Notes: a model not told the origin generated them from the letters alone. DNA of 64,000 nt from Silene latifolia (GCF_048544455.1 NC_133538.1:453915311-453979310); one strand, 5' to 3'. Shown: positions 39,138 through 52,330, numbered from the stretch's first letter. A program made the numbers and translations.

Positions 39138-41922
39138 TGTGGATATGGGCCACGTCTCGGTCTGCGGATTTGGGCCGCAAGCCGATCCGCGGTCACGGGC
39201 CACCTGTACGCCAGGCCAATCTGTGGACATGCAGAGGTCTCTTTGAAAGCCACGCTCGGCGGCGTAAAATGCTTTCGACCGGATCGCTTTAGATCGGTCG
39301 GTATCGTCTCGGCAAGGGCCGCGAAACGATTAGAGATGTTCGGAGTCGCCACCAAGCATTTATGGGATGCCTGGAACCCGTTCGAATCCACTTTATACCT
39401 CGGTCAAACGAAGCACAAAGCAGTGTTTGACATAGGTACTAAAGATAAGGAATCGTCCCCCTTTTAGCATTCTATGCCTAAAATGACTCTCGTATGCCCT
39501 GGATAAGGCCATCCACTATCCAAAGGCTTTGAGTAAGGGGTCAGGGTACGTATTGGGAAGCCCTTTAATCGGACACCCAATCCCGCCCGCGTTAGCGGCC
39601 TCTACTGATCGATCGTGGTTGTTTAAATGCAAGAGTTGATAAAACGGTTAAAATGCATGAATGCACATCCAAAAGTGTTAACCTAACATGTGAGCTTTCT
39701 AAGTCGGTTTGTTAATCCAAATATCAAGCATAAGATGTCAAGTTGGATTTATGGTTGATTTGCATGTGAAAACGGAAATTAAACATCCATTTACCAAATT
39801 CGGGTTATGATGCTTAACACGGTCCATTTATTAAAAAAGGATGTCAAATGACAAAGTGTACAAACGTAAGCTTGCAAATCTGATCTGTCATGTGTTCGGA
39901 TTAACCGTAATCGGGATCGTCCTAGACAAATGTTAAAAACGAGGCGAAACAAATAGAAAATTTCCTTTGGGGTGCGAGCCTATTGGCGATAGAAGGGGCT
40001 CTGCCCTGGTTTTGAAATGTAGAAAACAGACGGCCTCTTGGGGCGCGAGCCATGAGCCGACCCAAGGGGGCGTCTCCTAGTTTTTGAAAAGGATGTTTAA
40101 AACCGTATTTGTGATTAAATAATTTACAATTATTGTTTGCATGACTCGGAATAATTACTATTATGTTAGTAATATTCGTTGTCGGACTTGCATGTTTGAA
40201 AAGCATAGTTTACAAATAAAAATGTAAAATGTTTGATTTGAACTAATTAGGTTAGGTTCAATTATTTGTAATTAGTCAAGTTAATCATCGTACTCGGATT
40301 AAACCGACATGGTATAAAGAACCAAGGATGATTATGAATTATGACTAATATATTTGCAAATGTAAACAAATGAGAAAAATGGTAAATAAAAGAAAAGGGT
40401 CTTAAAATACCCATTAAAATGTGATTAACCAACAATATCATCGGGTCACGGAATAAACCGCCATGGTATAAAGAACCAAGGATGATTATGATTTATGGTT
40501 AGGTTTGTTATAGAAATGGTTTGAAACATTCGAAATGGCAAAAACCGTAAAAGGAAAGAAGTAAAAATAAAAGAAAGTATTGAAGGAAAGACGAACTCAA
40601 ACACGGATGAGTCTGACCCGAGACCCATAAGAGGCGCGAGCTCCCTTGCATAGCAAGGAGCTTATGTCTCAGGCCAAAACTCGGTTTTGGCTCGTCTAAC
40701 CTATATTTGAATCGTGTTATGTATTGTTCATGCTTATAGACTCATAAAAACAGTAAATACATGAAATAAAGGAGTTGTTTACACCCTCAAACTTACGTGT
40801 ATTGATGTTTGCGAAGTAGACGACTTTAGAGACAAGTTTTCTCGTAGCGACTACTCACGATCAAGAAGTTTAAAAAGAGTGCCTTAAAAAAGGATTTGGT
40901 TTTGAAAATGAGTGGAAAATATGTTAATTAAAACATATTGATTGATGTTGAGTTCGTCGAATGGGTCGGTCGAATGCACGACGACGGTACCAAATAATAT
41001 GTGTAAGGCTTGTGTTTACGATCGGTAGGTCGTAAACACGTGTCGATTTTGTGACTTAGGAAGTCGAGTATAGAAGTTTAAGGGAGAAGGAGGGGGCGGA
41101 CGCTCGCGTGCCGATTATGGTGTGTGATGGTGGGTATTTATAGAGAAATGTGGGATGGTAGGTCGGTTGAGTTTGCGTAGAAACTAAGCAGGCACCTGCT
41201 TTAGGCGCGAGCCACCCTGTGACTCAATAGGGTGTGTTGTCCCTTTCGCAAATTTGGATTTTGCATTTGTTCTAACCAATGTTTTGTTGGTTGTGATTTG
41301 TGGTCGTTGAGGTTTGCTTAGCCGTGTAAGCTTACTCTTGGGTGATATTTGGGGTAGGTATTTTGTGTCTTTAACTCGGGTTTGACCCGTGTGAGTCGGG
41401 ATTTGAATTTTGAGTCGGTTTTTGGCTCGGTGTCGGTTTTGACTCTAATTAGGGTCATTTTAATGTAAATGACATGATGAAAACATTCATGGCATTATTT
41501 TTGACATTCGAGATTTGGGTTGACTCGGGTTGACTCAGGTTGACTCGAGTTGCGGGTTTCTGAGTTGGTTTTGGGTCCAAAGATGGTTTTAACTCTAAAT
41601 AGAGTTATTTTAATGGAAATGACATGATGAAAGCATTCATGGCATTATTTTTGACATTCGAGATTTGGGTTGACTCGGGTTGACTCAGGTTAACACGAGT
41701 TGCGGGTTTTTCAGTCGGTTTTGGGTCCGAAGACAGTTTTAACTCTAAATAGGGTTATTTTAATGCAAATGAAGTTAGAAAACTTTTGAAATAATTTTTC
41801 ATATTCGAGTAGTGCATTAAACCGTCTCATGTATAGCCAATCCATGCACGCATATCAAAAACACGTTATAGTCCGATCATCATCGGGTGGTTTTTGGAAG
41901 GTGCAGATACTGGGTATCTACA
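39138..41922 (-). repeat. 3' LTR of Tat/Ogre-type element
   Basis: Read on the minus strand it runs TGTAGATACCCAGTATCTGC ... CCACA. It lacks a ~97 bp stretch present in the other LTR (61385-61482). A TATA candidate (CTATAAATACC on the minus strand) lies at 41135-41143. Confidence 0.9.
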
Positions 41923-41936
41923 GAGCCCCCACTTTG
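41923..41936 (-). other. Polypurine tract (Tat/Ogre)
   Basis: On the minus strand GTCAAAGTGGGGGCTC abuts the LTR start TGTAGATACC. Confidence 0.85.
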
Positions 41937-42171
41937 ACTGAGGCTTGGACAGGGCGAAAGTCAAAGTATGATCTCCAGGTTAATCGAAGATTACAACCTG
42001 AAGACCATTGCGACGTCGAGGCGACTCAAAAGGATTTGAGCCAAGGACCTGCCGTCGGGAAGGGCGACGTCGAGGCGACTCGGGGATTCGAGTCAAGGAC
42101 CTGCCGTCGGGAACATTTTAGAGTCTGACGACTTTTGATTCGGGTCGTTTAAAGTCCATTAGACTATATAT

Positions 42172-42720
42172 AAAGGCTCGTCGGCCATAAGAAGGAATCA
42201 TACCTGAGGCATCTTCGGGATATGTCCTTGCGTGTTTGTGGACAAAGGCTCGCCAGCTGTGATAAGGAGTCGTACCAGAGACATCTTCAGGATACGTCCT
42301 TGAGTTCTATCTTGTTTGCGGACAAAGGCTCGCCAGCTTGATGCGGATGTGAAGGGGCTCGCCCGCCGCAATGCGTTTTAAGCCTCGCCAGCCATGGTGC
42401 GTTGTAAGGCTCGCCAGCCAAAGGATGGAATCATACCCGAGGCATCTTCGGGATCTGTCCTTGAACGTTTGCGGACAAAGGCTCGCCAGCTGTGGTAAGG
42501 AAATGTACCCGAGGCATCTTCGGGATCTGTCCTTGGATGTGTGCGGACAAAGGCTCGCCAGCCAATGGTAAAGGTGCGTTTTGAGGCTTGCCAGCCATAG
42601 GAAGGAGTCATACCTGAGGCATCTTCGGGATATGTCCTTAGATAATTCTCGTTTGCGCGCAAAGGCTCGCCAGCCATGTTGAAGGTGCGTATAGGCTCGC
42701 CAGCCATGGATGGTCGAATG
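42172..42720. repeat. Array of GGCTCGCCAGCC units
   Basis: About ten copies of (A)AAGGCTCGCCAGC(C/T) recur, several with a companion segment CATACC(C/T)GAGGCATCTTCGGG. ORFs on both strands here are translated repeats. Confidence 0.85.
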
Positions 42721-43735
42721 ATCGACTGTGGGAAATAGCATGTCTGACTTCCATTTGAAAATCGGCACTCGCTGGGGAGTTAGAAACTTCTCAGGACTCG
42801 CCGGGGATATGAGTTTCTGCTTGCTGGGAGGTAGCGTGTGCCATGTAATTGACGGGGTTAAAGCCCTTGGACTTGACGGGTTGCCGTTTGTTGGGAAGAA
42901 CCCAGTACTCAGTTGGAGTGAGTTTGTCTTCTCAAGATTACCTGCATGGTTAGTGACCACACAAATCCGCAGTCGCATAGACAAGCACATTGAATCCAAG
43001 CATATAAGCACATACGCACATAAGCATGTGAGCAATTAGCATATAAGCAACTAGCATGTAATATCTCATGCAAAGGGAGATAGAAGTTTTGAAAGGTTTG
43101 AAGCTTAAAGGCGAGCCTTGTTACTCGTAGATATGTGATTTGATAGATTGGAGACACGTGACCGTTGTGACATTTGACTCACAGGGACGCATACTGACAG
43201 ACTGACAAACAGACGGTCGTGAACGTGATGTAAAGTCGGTATTGACACGACACGGGGATGACCCTGACAGACTTTGCTCATGTAAGTGCAAATCCTAGCC
43301 AAGATACGGTGAGAGCGCGTATCAGATCATCGGAGTAGAAGATCCGCTCGGCTGGGGAATAAGAATTGATTATCTTCGCCAGACACCTTTGCCTCCGTTT
43401 GCTTGTTTGAGATCCCTTCTTGAGGTATGATGATTCGGAGAGCGGAACCAAGACCTTGTCATCGTCCGAACCGAGCCCTAGGCTATGGGCGGTTTTATTT
43501 TGGACTGTAGTTGAGACTCAAAAGATGTTTGAGGATAAAGGATGGGTGGCGTCTTGAAAGAGAAGCCCCCAGAGTGAGAAGGTGGGAACTTGAGAACAAG
43601 GAATGGGCGACGTCTTAAGGAAGAAGCCCCCGGTAAAGAGGTATAAGATTAATTTTTGCGGCTGGGTGGGCGGCTTTTGAAGATTGATGGTGATGGTTGA
43701 GATTGAAATGGGTGTGCGGTTGTGTCCTTGTTGGG

Positions 43736-44040
43736 GGACTGCCTACGTATTTGGGTGTGTGGGAAATCAAACCAGATCGTAGTTCTGAGCTGTGTGTGTG
43801 CAATGGGTTGCAAATTGAAGGTTTGAAAATTGAATGTGTGTGGGGGTGTGGTTGTGCCCGTGCAATAGGACTGCCTACGTATTCACGTGTTTGCGAAATC
43901 AAACCAGATCGTAGTTCTGCATGTGTGCCTAAGCGAGTTGTTAGGACCTTTAAGTGATTTTGAGGTGTATGGTTGCGCCCATGAAGGACTGCCTACGTAT
44001 TCACGTGATGTGAAATCAAATCAGATCGTAGTTCAGAATG
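43736..44040. repeat. Three copies of a ~50 bp unit
   Basis: GGACTGCCTACGTATT followed by GAAATCAAA(C/T)CAGATCGTAGTTC starts near 43737, 43869 and 43987. 43036-43735 to the left holds no recognisable gene. Confidence 0.85.
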
Positions 44041-44084
44041 TGTTTGTGCGCCTAAGCGAGATGTTGGGACCTTTAAGTATGGAG

Positions 44085-44632
44085 GTCACGACGGTAAAAG
44101 CCGTTTGGTGACTCGAGAAATTGATTTGAGATAATTCCCCTCGATCATGAATCGAAGAGGTGTAATTTGTAAAAATGTTCCTTATCATGTGAGCACACTA
44201 AAAAGTGGACCCTAAGGGTAGATTGGGTATGTCCCGTTCTCGGTAGCAAAGCATCCGAGGACTCCGTATCTGAGTCAGGGTGAAAAAGGCTTCGACATTA
44301 TGGAATGTGGAGCTTGGTAATAATGGTTTGTTTGACGGATAAAAATCTGGAGTTGAGTGTCATGACGGAAAATTCCGTTTGGTGACTCGAAGGTTGATTG
44401 GAGATAAATACCTCTTGATCACGAATCGAAGAGGTGTAATTTGTGAAAATGTTCCTTATTATTTGAGCACACTAAAAAGTGGACTCTAAGGGTAGATTAG
44501 GTATGTCCCGTTCTCGATAGCAAAGCATTCGAGGACTCCGTGGGGTTTGTGGTGAAAAATGGCTTCAACATTAGGGAATGTGGAGCTTGGTAATAATGGG
44601 TTCGCGTAACAAATAAAAATATGGAGCAAGAA
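44085..44632. repeat. Direct duplication of ~274 bp
   Basis: GTCACGACGG/GTCATGACGG at 44085 and 44359 each begin a block with CCGTTTGGTGACTCGA, GAATCGAAGAGGTGTAATTT and CACACTAAAAAGTGGAC. 44633-45260 follows without a gene. Confidence 0.8.
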
Positions 44633-45263
44633 TTTTGTGGTGTTTAGGCTGGAGGGTAACGGTTTGTAGTGTGGTGCGGAATGGGGTCTCCGGCTTGATG
44701 TGGCCTGAGCACGAAATGGTTGGTAAATAACATGGGATCACATTTCCATGTCTGGACCTTAAAGGTTAAGGTGTGATATTACGAGCTTGAGGGGGAATCC
44801 TCAGAAGCCTAGATAGGTCTCCCTGCAACAGTCTCTTGAAGGACTTAGGAGTGAAGCAGTTTGGGTTATGATCTTGAGGGGAGTCCCCAGGATCCTAGAT
44901 AGGTTTCCCCAAATGCAATCAGTAGAAGGACTTAGGGGGTGAAGGAGTTTTGGTTGAGGTTTTAGTGTTTGGTGTTTTGGACTTGTGGGTCTGGGATTTG
45001 AGGTGTTGGACTCGTTGGTCCAGGCTTTGGACTTGTTAGTCCTGGTCTTGGTATTTTGGACTCACTTGTCCAAGATTTTGTGTGTTGGATGCTTTCTTTG
45101 GATTTTGGCCTTTTTGGGAAAAGGGTTTCAATCTTGTTTTGTTTTGATTTTGGCTTGAGTCTTAGCCTTGACGTTGGGTGAGTAGCCTTTGGCTTTGGTT
45201 TTTTTGCTTTGAGCGAATTGATTTCGGCTTCGGTTCTTGCTTTGGCCTTGAACTTTGGCTTTG

Positions 45264-45535
45264 GGCGAATGGAGATTGTCTTGGGCCTTTGATTTTGGCC
45301 TTTCGCTTTGACTTTGGGTGAATGGATATTGGCTTGGGCCTTTGATTTTGGCCTTTCGCTTTGGCTTTGGGTGAATGGTTATTGGCTTGGGCCTTTGATT
45401 TTGGCCTTTCGCTTTGGCTTTGAGGGAATGGCTATTGGCTTGGGCCTTTGATTTTGGCCTTTCGCTTTGGCTTTGAGGGAATGGCTATTGGCTTGGGTCT
45501 TTGATTTTGGCCTTTCGCTTTGGCTTTGGTTTCGA
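45264..45535. repeat. 53-bp tandem array (GGCTTGGGCCTTTGATTTTG)
   Basis: Unit starts with GAATGG at 45320, 45373, 45426 and 45479, an exact 53-bp period, with decayed copies on both sides. 45536-46180 holds no gene. Confidence 0.9.
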
Positions 45536-46183
45536 GATTGGCCGAATGGCTTTCGACCTTTTGGTTTTGGTTTTTGATTTAGCTTTGGCTTGGATGCATT
45601 GGTTCTTTGCCGTCCTTCGTTCGAGGCAGGTAAAGATGCGGATGGGGATGTACCCGTTGGTGAGATGTTGAAATTTGGTGATGGGATGTTTTTTGTGCGG
45701 AATGGGCTTGCCTTCCGTCATTGATCATGAACAGGGAGATGTTCTGGTTTGTTGGGTTCGTCATAGGATCCCGTTGATAGAAGCTCGTTCTAAATTGGGT
45801 GCTAATGAAATGTTTCTATTTCCAGACATGGAATAGGTAAAGAGAATGGACATGGAGTTTCAGGTCCTTTGCTTACTCGGTACGGAACGTCACTCGAGTG
45901 TACTCACGTTGAATAGGAACATGTTGTTTGTTTTAAATCAACTCTCAAATCAATTCTCGTTGTCAGCGGGAAATGGTAAAGAGGAGAATATATGATAGCT
46001 GGAAATTGTGCTTTTATTTAGATAAATAAGATGTTAGCACAAACTCGATGAATACATGTGAATTATGGGGACAGCTCCCAGTTTGTCACTTAGGAATAAA
46101 AGGACAGACACTAGGATAGATATGAGAAAGCCTAAGACTCGGACTCGGACTCAGACTCAATCGTAGATACGAACTCCTAATCA

Positions 46184-47215
46184 TCATGTTTCCTCTTCAA
46201 AGGTCTCATTTGCAGCATCCAACGGCTTGAATGTCTGGTCTTGAGCATTGACCCATTTGAGCACTTCACTCTCGTTGTTTGGGACGCCGGAAGGATAAGA
46301 TCCTAGAAGGTTGTCCCGTTTTTTAGGAGTAAGGCATCTATGGGGACCACTCTTTTCCATTAAATGATTTAGGGTTGATAAAGACAACCTGCCACGATCG
46401 AGCATGTTTTGCATGATGTGTTTGAGCTTCCAGCACATCTCTATCTTGTTCCCATTACCCCTATGGAATAGGCAATATTGGGAACCGTCCCAAAACCGGC
46501 CTCTTTTCTTGGGTGTAAGATCTAGAGTGGGGCCAATTGGTTGGATTAGTCCTTCAGAGACAAGCACTCTAAAAGCAATGGCATAAGGCATGCCCAAGTC
46601 TGAAAATTGTCTTTGCGGGTGTGTGGCTCTTTCTGGAGAAGGCTCCACATATTTTACTTCCGTAATGCGGAAGACTTGCTTTTTGAGAGGGGTCTCAGAT
46701 GTTGAGCCTCCTTTAATGATCTCATCGATGCGAGAAATTTTTGTTGATAGGTCCTCGACGCTTTTGATGTTACAACCCTTCAAACGGGATGCATAATTTG
46801 GGTGAAGGCAGTCAATGACATGTTTAACTAAAGCCTCATCTCCTTGCTGATAGGATGGCGTTGAATCTACCTTTCTCCTTTTTACCAAATTATCGGCAGA
46901 ATACTCATCTTCTCGATCACCCAAATCGACGAACTTCCTATAAGGCCGCCCAGTTTCTTTGTCTGGACTGGTTAAGAGTAAGGTGGAAAACCTGCCATCT
47001 TCAATTCCATCTTGTATGGCGTGCTTGAGCTCGTAGCACATTTCAGTTTTATTTATGCCCCTTGCCTCTGTGATATCGACAATATGCGTAGTCATTCCAA
47101 AATTGGGTCATGTTTTCTGGTTTTGGATCCGGAGTAGGACCAATAGGTTGTAGTAATCCTTCTGAAGAAAGTATCCTCAGAGCGGTGCCATATGTTATTC
47201 CCAGATCTGTTAATA
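46184..47215 (-). pseudogene. Tat/Ogre gag C-terminal region with duplicated His/Cys domain
   Basis: Copy one (about 47215-46990) reads LTDLGITYGTALRILSSEGL, LQPIGPTPDP, YCRYHRGKGHK and MCYELKHAIQDGIEDGR; a frameshift splits it inside the His/Cys motif. Copy two (about 46615-46390) reads FSDLGMPYAIAFRVLVSEGL, IQPIGPTLDLTPKKRG, YCLFHRGNGNKIEMCWKLKH and IMQNMLDRGRL. The pattern YCxxHRGxGxKxxxCxxLKHxIQ resembles the zinc-finger-like segment after gag in Tat/Ogre elements. The longest frame is 303 codons (47095-46184). Its use is unknown without a polymerase. Confidence 0.65.
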
Positions 47216-47219
47216 CCCT

Positions 47220-47968
47220 TTAATGTTTTCCCCTGATTCCAACATTGGTGTTTTTTGGGATGTTTTTGTGAGTTTTGTTTTTGTCAATCCTAGGCGGAAG
47301 TAGGATTCGGTTGTTGTCAATGGGAAGTTTTGGGGACGTTTCTTGATATTTTGAAGGGTATTTTGGCGAGGCAATTTCATGTTCTTTGTTGGTGGGTTCA
47401 TGGATGTGGGAACCATCGGATGACTCCTCATTTTCAGCATTTTTTTGTTGGGGAATCGGGTGTTGGTCTTCTCCTTGGTAGTCAGGTTCGTTTTCACCAT
47501 TACCAATCTTTTTCCCCAAATTAGGTACCTGAGTGTTCAAATCATCGATAGCCACTCGCAGCTTTGAGAATATGTTGTTGATGGAGACGGAGATCATGGG
47601 TACATCACTTTGTAGTCCATCTTCATTAATTGCACGAATTTTCTCATCGTCGGGAGGGATGGGATGAGAGCAATCCAAGGAAAGTTCCTGACTGTGCCCC
47701 ATAAGGTTTTTTGGAGGGTTGTTTTTGTTGTTGGCAAATAGTCGGCTTTCAAGGAGCTTAACCCTTTGCTCGATATCAGAAGAGAGAGAATTCCCGGTTA
47801 TCATTTTTTCCTCAACTTGGGAGAGACGAGCGCTCAAGTTTTCCACGGTAGCTAGGAGTCGAAGGACCATGTTGTTGATTTCAGCGGGAGTCATGGTGGA
47901 TGCAGATGGATCAGCTTCTTGAGTTCCTTGTCGACGATCGATGGCACCCAAGGGATTCCTATTTGACA
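47220..47968 (-). CDS. Tat/Ogre N-terminal ORF with coiled-coil-like segment
   Basis: The open frame extends to 48032, but the likely start is MSNRNPLGAIDRRQGTQEAD at 47968, followed by INNMVLRLLATVENLSARLS and EEKM, a heptad-like stretch such as often opens plant gypsy gag. The rest is polar and low in structure. A stop at 47220 and the duplicate-domain frame just downstream suggest the two were once one gag ORF. No known enzymatic motif. Confidence 0.5.
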
Positions 47969-48276
47969 TAACGATGGGCGTTATAACTTGTCTTGGTAAG
48001 GGATTGCACAAACAAAGGCAAATGCGACACATATGTACAAAAGGCAGTTATGTCGTGAAGACGCGACAGTGTGACTAGGTTAGGAGTTCATTAAAGGTCG
48101 TGAATGACCTCTTGTGTTTGAACTCTTGATGCATGACGTTGAACTTAGACTCGAGTGTCAACTTTGGCATAGTGATGCCCAGACAGACGACTCTTGACTT
48201 AGTTTCGATGTGCGTTGATGGCGTGACGTCATTGGACGAGACATGTACACATGCTTGACCTTTGACCCGTAATGTA

Positions 48277-49781
48277 TGATACCCGTCGTGAGGTGTCAAA
48301 AATAAGATTTATAATTTCCAACTACAACTATAGCTAGCGGCAGTCGGGTCGAACCACAGAGAGGCAGACGTAAATTCTAGTTGTTTAAATTCAGTCTAAG
48401 GTAACAATAAGGTGGGGGGGTGTGATTGGATTGGTCTATATTTAATGAGCGATAAAATAAAGTAAACTAAGCAAATAGATGAAATCAAATATAAAAGGAG
48501 GTACTAGGATGGTCGGTTCGTTATAGCTTCGGCGGCAGCATACTAAACAGGTCTAAATCGAACACAAGTGAGGCGGGAAACAAGAGGTCCTCTCGGTCCA
48601 CTCTTAACAAATAGCATCTTTCGATCTAGCTATAGGTCCCTAATATCACTAATACTGACTCTCGTCCTGAAAAGTGACTAAGGTCTAAACTCTACTTATC
48701 TTTCGATCTCAGCACAGTTTAGTCATCTTAATTGGTGATCTAACAACTTTCCCTATCTCTCGATCTAATGGGTCAGTCATAAATTAAGCATCTAACTGGT
48801 CGCATGCATTCGATTCATTAAATACATCATTAAAATCAATTAAAATGAAAGGTAACCTCACGTGGTCAGTCGATCGACCGGGTAAGGCAGTCGATCGACT
48901 GACACGCGATTCAGTCCAATTTAATACTACGCCGCCTACGCCATAATTCCCCTACATCCTAGCACAAACTATTTAGCTACTCATACTGAAGGTGATAACA
49001 ACAATAATACTAGGGCATAAAAGTACTGAATTCATAATTAAAGCGGTAGGACAAACAATTAACATGCAACAATAAAATGGTCTCGGGAATCTAACTAGCA
49101 ATTCTATACTAATAACGAAATAGAAGTGAATTGAAATAGGGCAGAAGAATACCGAGAATAGCAGAAGAATGATTAAGAACAAGAGCGAAAATTCCAATGC
49201 TAACAATATTTCAAACCCTAATAAAACTCAATGTTACTGTCTAAAACTTAATGTAAAAACTTGATAAAATCCAGATCCTCAAAACTGGTGTTCTAAGTTA
49301 CGTTATATAGCAAACATACGTAACTTTTATTTCTAAAACCTAAACTCAATAGGCTTGCGCTTCCTCGGTCTTTTAATTCTCGTCTGGGATAGCAGATTGG
49401 TCGATCGATCGAGCATGGCGGTCGATCGATCGATCTTCGATATCTGAGCTAACGAACCCATGATTGGTCGATCGACTGATAGCAGTAGTCGATCGACTGC
49501 TTGAGCTGCTACTTGACTTCTATAATCTTGTGGATTTGTCTTTTGGGCCTTGAATTGTGCACCAAGCTCGTTCCTCGGGTGAATACTTCACGTCATATGC
49601 AATGCAGGATACTCGGGGACGGATTTAGCTCGATTTCCGGTGAATTCTTCACATTTCTGCAATAATGTACAAAAATACAGAAGTAGACGGAAATAGGGAG
49701 AAATGTAGCATAAACTATATAAATGAGCTCTGAAATGCGTGTAAAATGGGATGTAAAACATTATATAAAAGACACGCATCA
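48277..49781 (-). repeat. 3' LTR of Athila-type element
   Basis: Read on the minus strand, TGATGCGTGTC ... GACGGGTATCA. Holds TCGATCGA pairs at 48871/48892, 49401/49422 and 49468/49489. One patch (about 49405-49465) differs from the other LTR. Confidence 0.92.
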
Positions 49782-49820
49782 AACTTCCCCAAACCAAACC
49801 CTTGCTTGTCCCCAAGCAAG
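49782..49820 (-). other. Polypurine tract with adjacent hairpin 1
   Basis: On the minus strand GGTTTGGTTTGGGGAAGTT abuts the LTR start. Just upstream in the sense direction is a perfect 8-bp hairpin (49801-49820) with loop GGGA: CTTGCTTG-GGGA-CAAGCAAG. Confidence 0.88.
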
Positions 49821-50475
49821 AACTAAACTCGATCTAATGACCTAATGGAACGAGTTCAATCTCAGAGCGAAATGCAACATGTAAAGCCTAAACCAATTTA
49901 GTGCACAACCAACAATCAATTAGCAAATGAATCATGCAAATGAGTTATGGAGCCGTTAAAACTACTGAACCGTCAACTGTAGAGACTTATCAAATGGACT
50001 CTCACGGGTCGCTCAAATCACTCATAAGCACAGGTGAATATATAAGAGGATAGAAAGAATTGGTTTTGTAAAGACTCTCACCTAACTACGACCTATAAGA
50101 ACATGCCTGCAATATAATATGAAAGCAATCTGTACAACCGTACATACGCATTCCAACCAACAAGAGACCATGACACATGCCGAGGTATATATGTGGATAT
50201 GTGAGGTATGGGTAAGAAGAGGCAAAACATTTATGGAAAAGTGGAGGTATAGGTGATCAAGCTAGTACCGAAACGGAACCATATGGCAACATCCAACTTC
50301 TTGCTCAAAAACAAATGAAACGGTGTTATAGCAAGCACAAATCTCACAATCTCCAGGTATAAAAGTAATCAACTAACTCCCCATAAAATATGAATAATAC
50401 ATGGGAGCAAAAACCGCCAAAAGATAAAGGCTTGAATTATGCGAATTGATTCTTTCTCTTTCTCTCGGACCTCAG

Positions 50476-51772
50476 TCGATCGACCAAAAGGGGCAGTCGA
50501 TCGACTGCACGAACAGTACAGAACTCTTTTTTCAGTTTTTTTTTTCGAATCAATTTTCATCTTTTTTTTTTCTTTTCTTTTCAACTTTGTTTCTTTCCTT
50601 CCTTTATTTCATCTTCCCAATAACGTCTCAACAGAGCATATGCCACCAAAAAATGAGTAACAACCCCAAGAACACAGACTACTAGCTTGACAAAGGACAG
50701 GCTAAATGTAGGATGTAGTAAATGGGACAAAAAGGGATATTTTTGGCAGTGTGGAGTTCATGGGCAAAAATGAGAAAAGGAAACCTCTACCACATGTGTC
50801 AACTAACCACAGACCGAATGCGTACAGGTATTAAGCAGATTAAGTTCATATTTATGCATATTGATATGACATGTCTTATAAGGAGTACTACTCACATTCC
50901 TAAATAAACTGGTCATAGATGTCACCAGTTATAGGCTCTAAATCTCAGAAATATGATGTAGTTTGCCAATTTTCAAAGTCAATTCTCAAGTCCAGCAAAT
51001 AATTAACGAAAACTCGTAGATATGCACTTATACGATTCTACTAATAACATGTTAATCAAGCAGGGCTCAGGCAAAACAGGTGCAAAATGCAATATCATCC
51101 TTGAAATACTACCGTTCCGACTCGACCTATATGCTAAAATAAACGTGCATTTTATGGAGATTTTTGAAATTTTTCAATTTTTATTTTTTTTTTGAATTTC
51201 GTATAAAATGAAATGAACAATGCAAAACAGAATGTAAATGTGAATGCAAGCAAATGATATGCGACGCAAAACCCTTCCCCAAACCAAATCACACAATGTC
51301 CCCATTGTGCAAAATCATGTAATGAAGAAAAGAGAAATGGGAATTTGCGAGGAAATGAAATAAATAAGACATGAAGTGAAAATCGGGAACTTACAAGACT
51401 TTAAACGCAAAGAAAGGAAACCTCCCCAAACCAAATGTGAGCTAGGAGGTTTCAGTAACCAGCAGTGCTACTAAAAGGTACCTGAAAGACAAATATAACC
51501 CACGCATAAAATCGAGAAGACAATTTTGAAACGGTAAATATGTGCACAAATGAGAAAATTAGAAGAAATAAATAATTGGACGAAAAATAAAGTGGAGTAG
51601 AAAACTCCCTTAAGTCCGCATATCGACCAAACACAAAGGGGGGAGGTGAGAACAGTACAAGAATAGCCTTGCTCGATCGACTAAGGACGGCAGTCGATCG
51701 ACCAATGTGTCAGGAACAGTAGCTCCTGGAAAGTGCAACTCAGTCGATCGACCAATGTAGCCAGTCGATCAA
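50476..51772. repeat. TCGATCGA pairs in Athila non-coding region
   Basis: Pairs start at 50476/50497, 51673/51694 and 51744/51765 (the last member is TCGATCAA). Each pair is exactly 21 bp apart. The surrounding DNA (49821-52012) shows no gene. Confidence 0.92.
51271..51309 (-). other. Second polypurine-like tract with hairpin 2
   Basis: On the minus strand CACAATG-GGGA-CATTGTG (51309-51292) is a perfect 7-bp hairpin with the same loop as hairpin 1 and a different stem, followed by GATTTGGTTTGGGGAAGG. A third TTTGGTTTGGGGAGG lies at 51421-51435 without a hairpin. Confidence 0.8.
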
Positions 51773-52012
51773 CTGAAAATACTGCTGTATTCCTTATTTC
51801 TTCGTATTTGCTCAATAACTTGAGCTAATGAGGTCTAAAAACCTGCAAGAGCACAATAATACGCGCCCAAAATTGCGCAAAACCCAAAATAAAGTCTCAA
51901 ACGCATAAAATCCTAAGCAAGCAAAATAAAATGCGAAGTTTCGCGCACACAAAAGCAATAAAAATTGTCTAACAAAAGCAAATAAAATGAAGTTTATAAA
52001 GAGCTCGATCAA

Positions 52013-52330
52013 CTAATAGTTGATCAAGAATGGCCACGGTATGGCCCACTTCGTCGGCTTCTGGCTACTAGAGGTAGCCTCAACTGTGCTTATTTGATCA
52101 GTTGCACCCTCTTTAGCTTCTACGTCCGCTGAACTCAACGGGTCAACACTCTCATCATCTCCCCAGTCAAGGATCTCTTCGGGCTTGTCAGAATCCAAAT
52201 CAGACTCTCTGGCTTTGACCGGCTTGTCATCAACTACCTCATCAATTCCATAGCTCAGGCAACCAAGACCTCCTCCTTGAATGATCGGCTTCTTTACAGT
52301 TGGAGCAACTTGCAGCACTTCCTTCCCCAA
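52013..52330 (-). pseudogene. C-terminal tail after Athila protease, other frame
   Basis: A 105-codon frame with acidic composition (DSDKPEEILDWGDDESVD) ends WAIPWPFLINY. It overlaps the end of the protease frame and follows a T7 run (about 52371) where a one-base change would connect them. It may be the linker that normally leads into RT. Confidence 0.5.

Noticed and set aside
42307..43035. 242-codon minus-strand ORF
   Set aside because: Mostly translated GGCTCGCCAGCC repeats; no domain and no relatives recognised.
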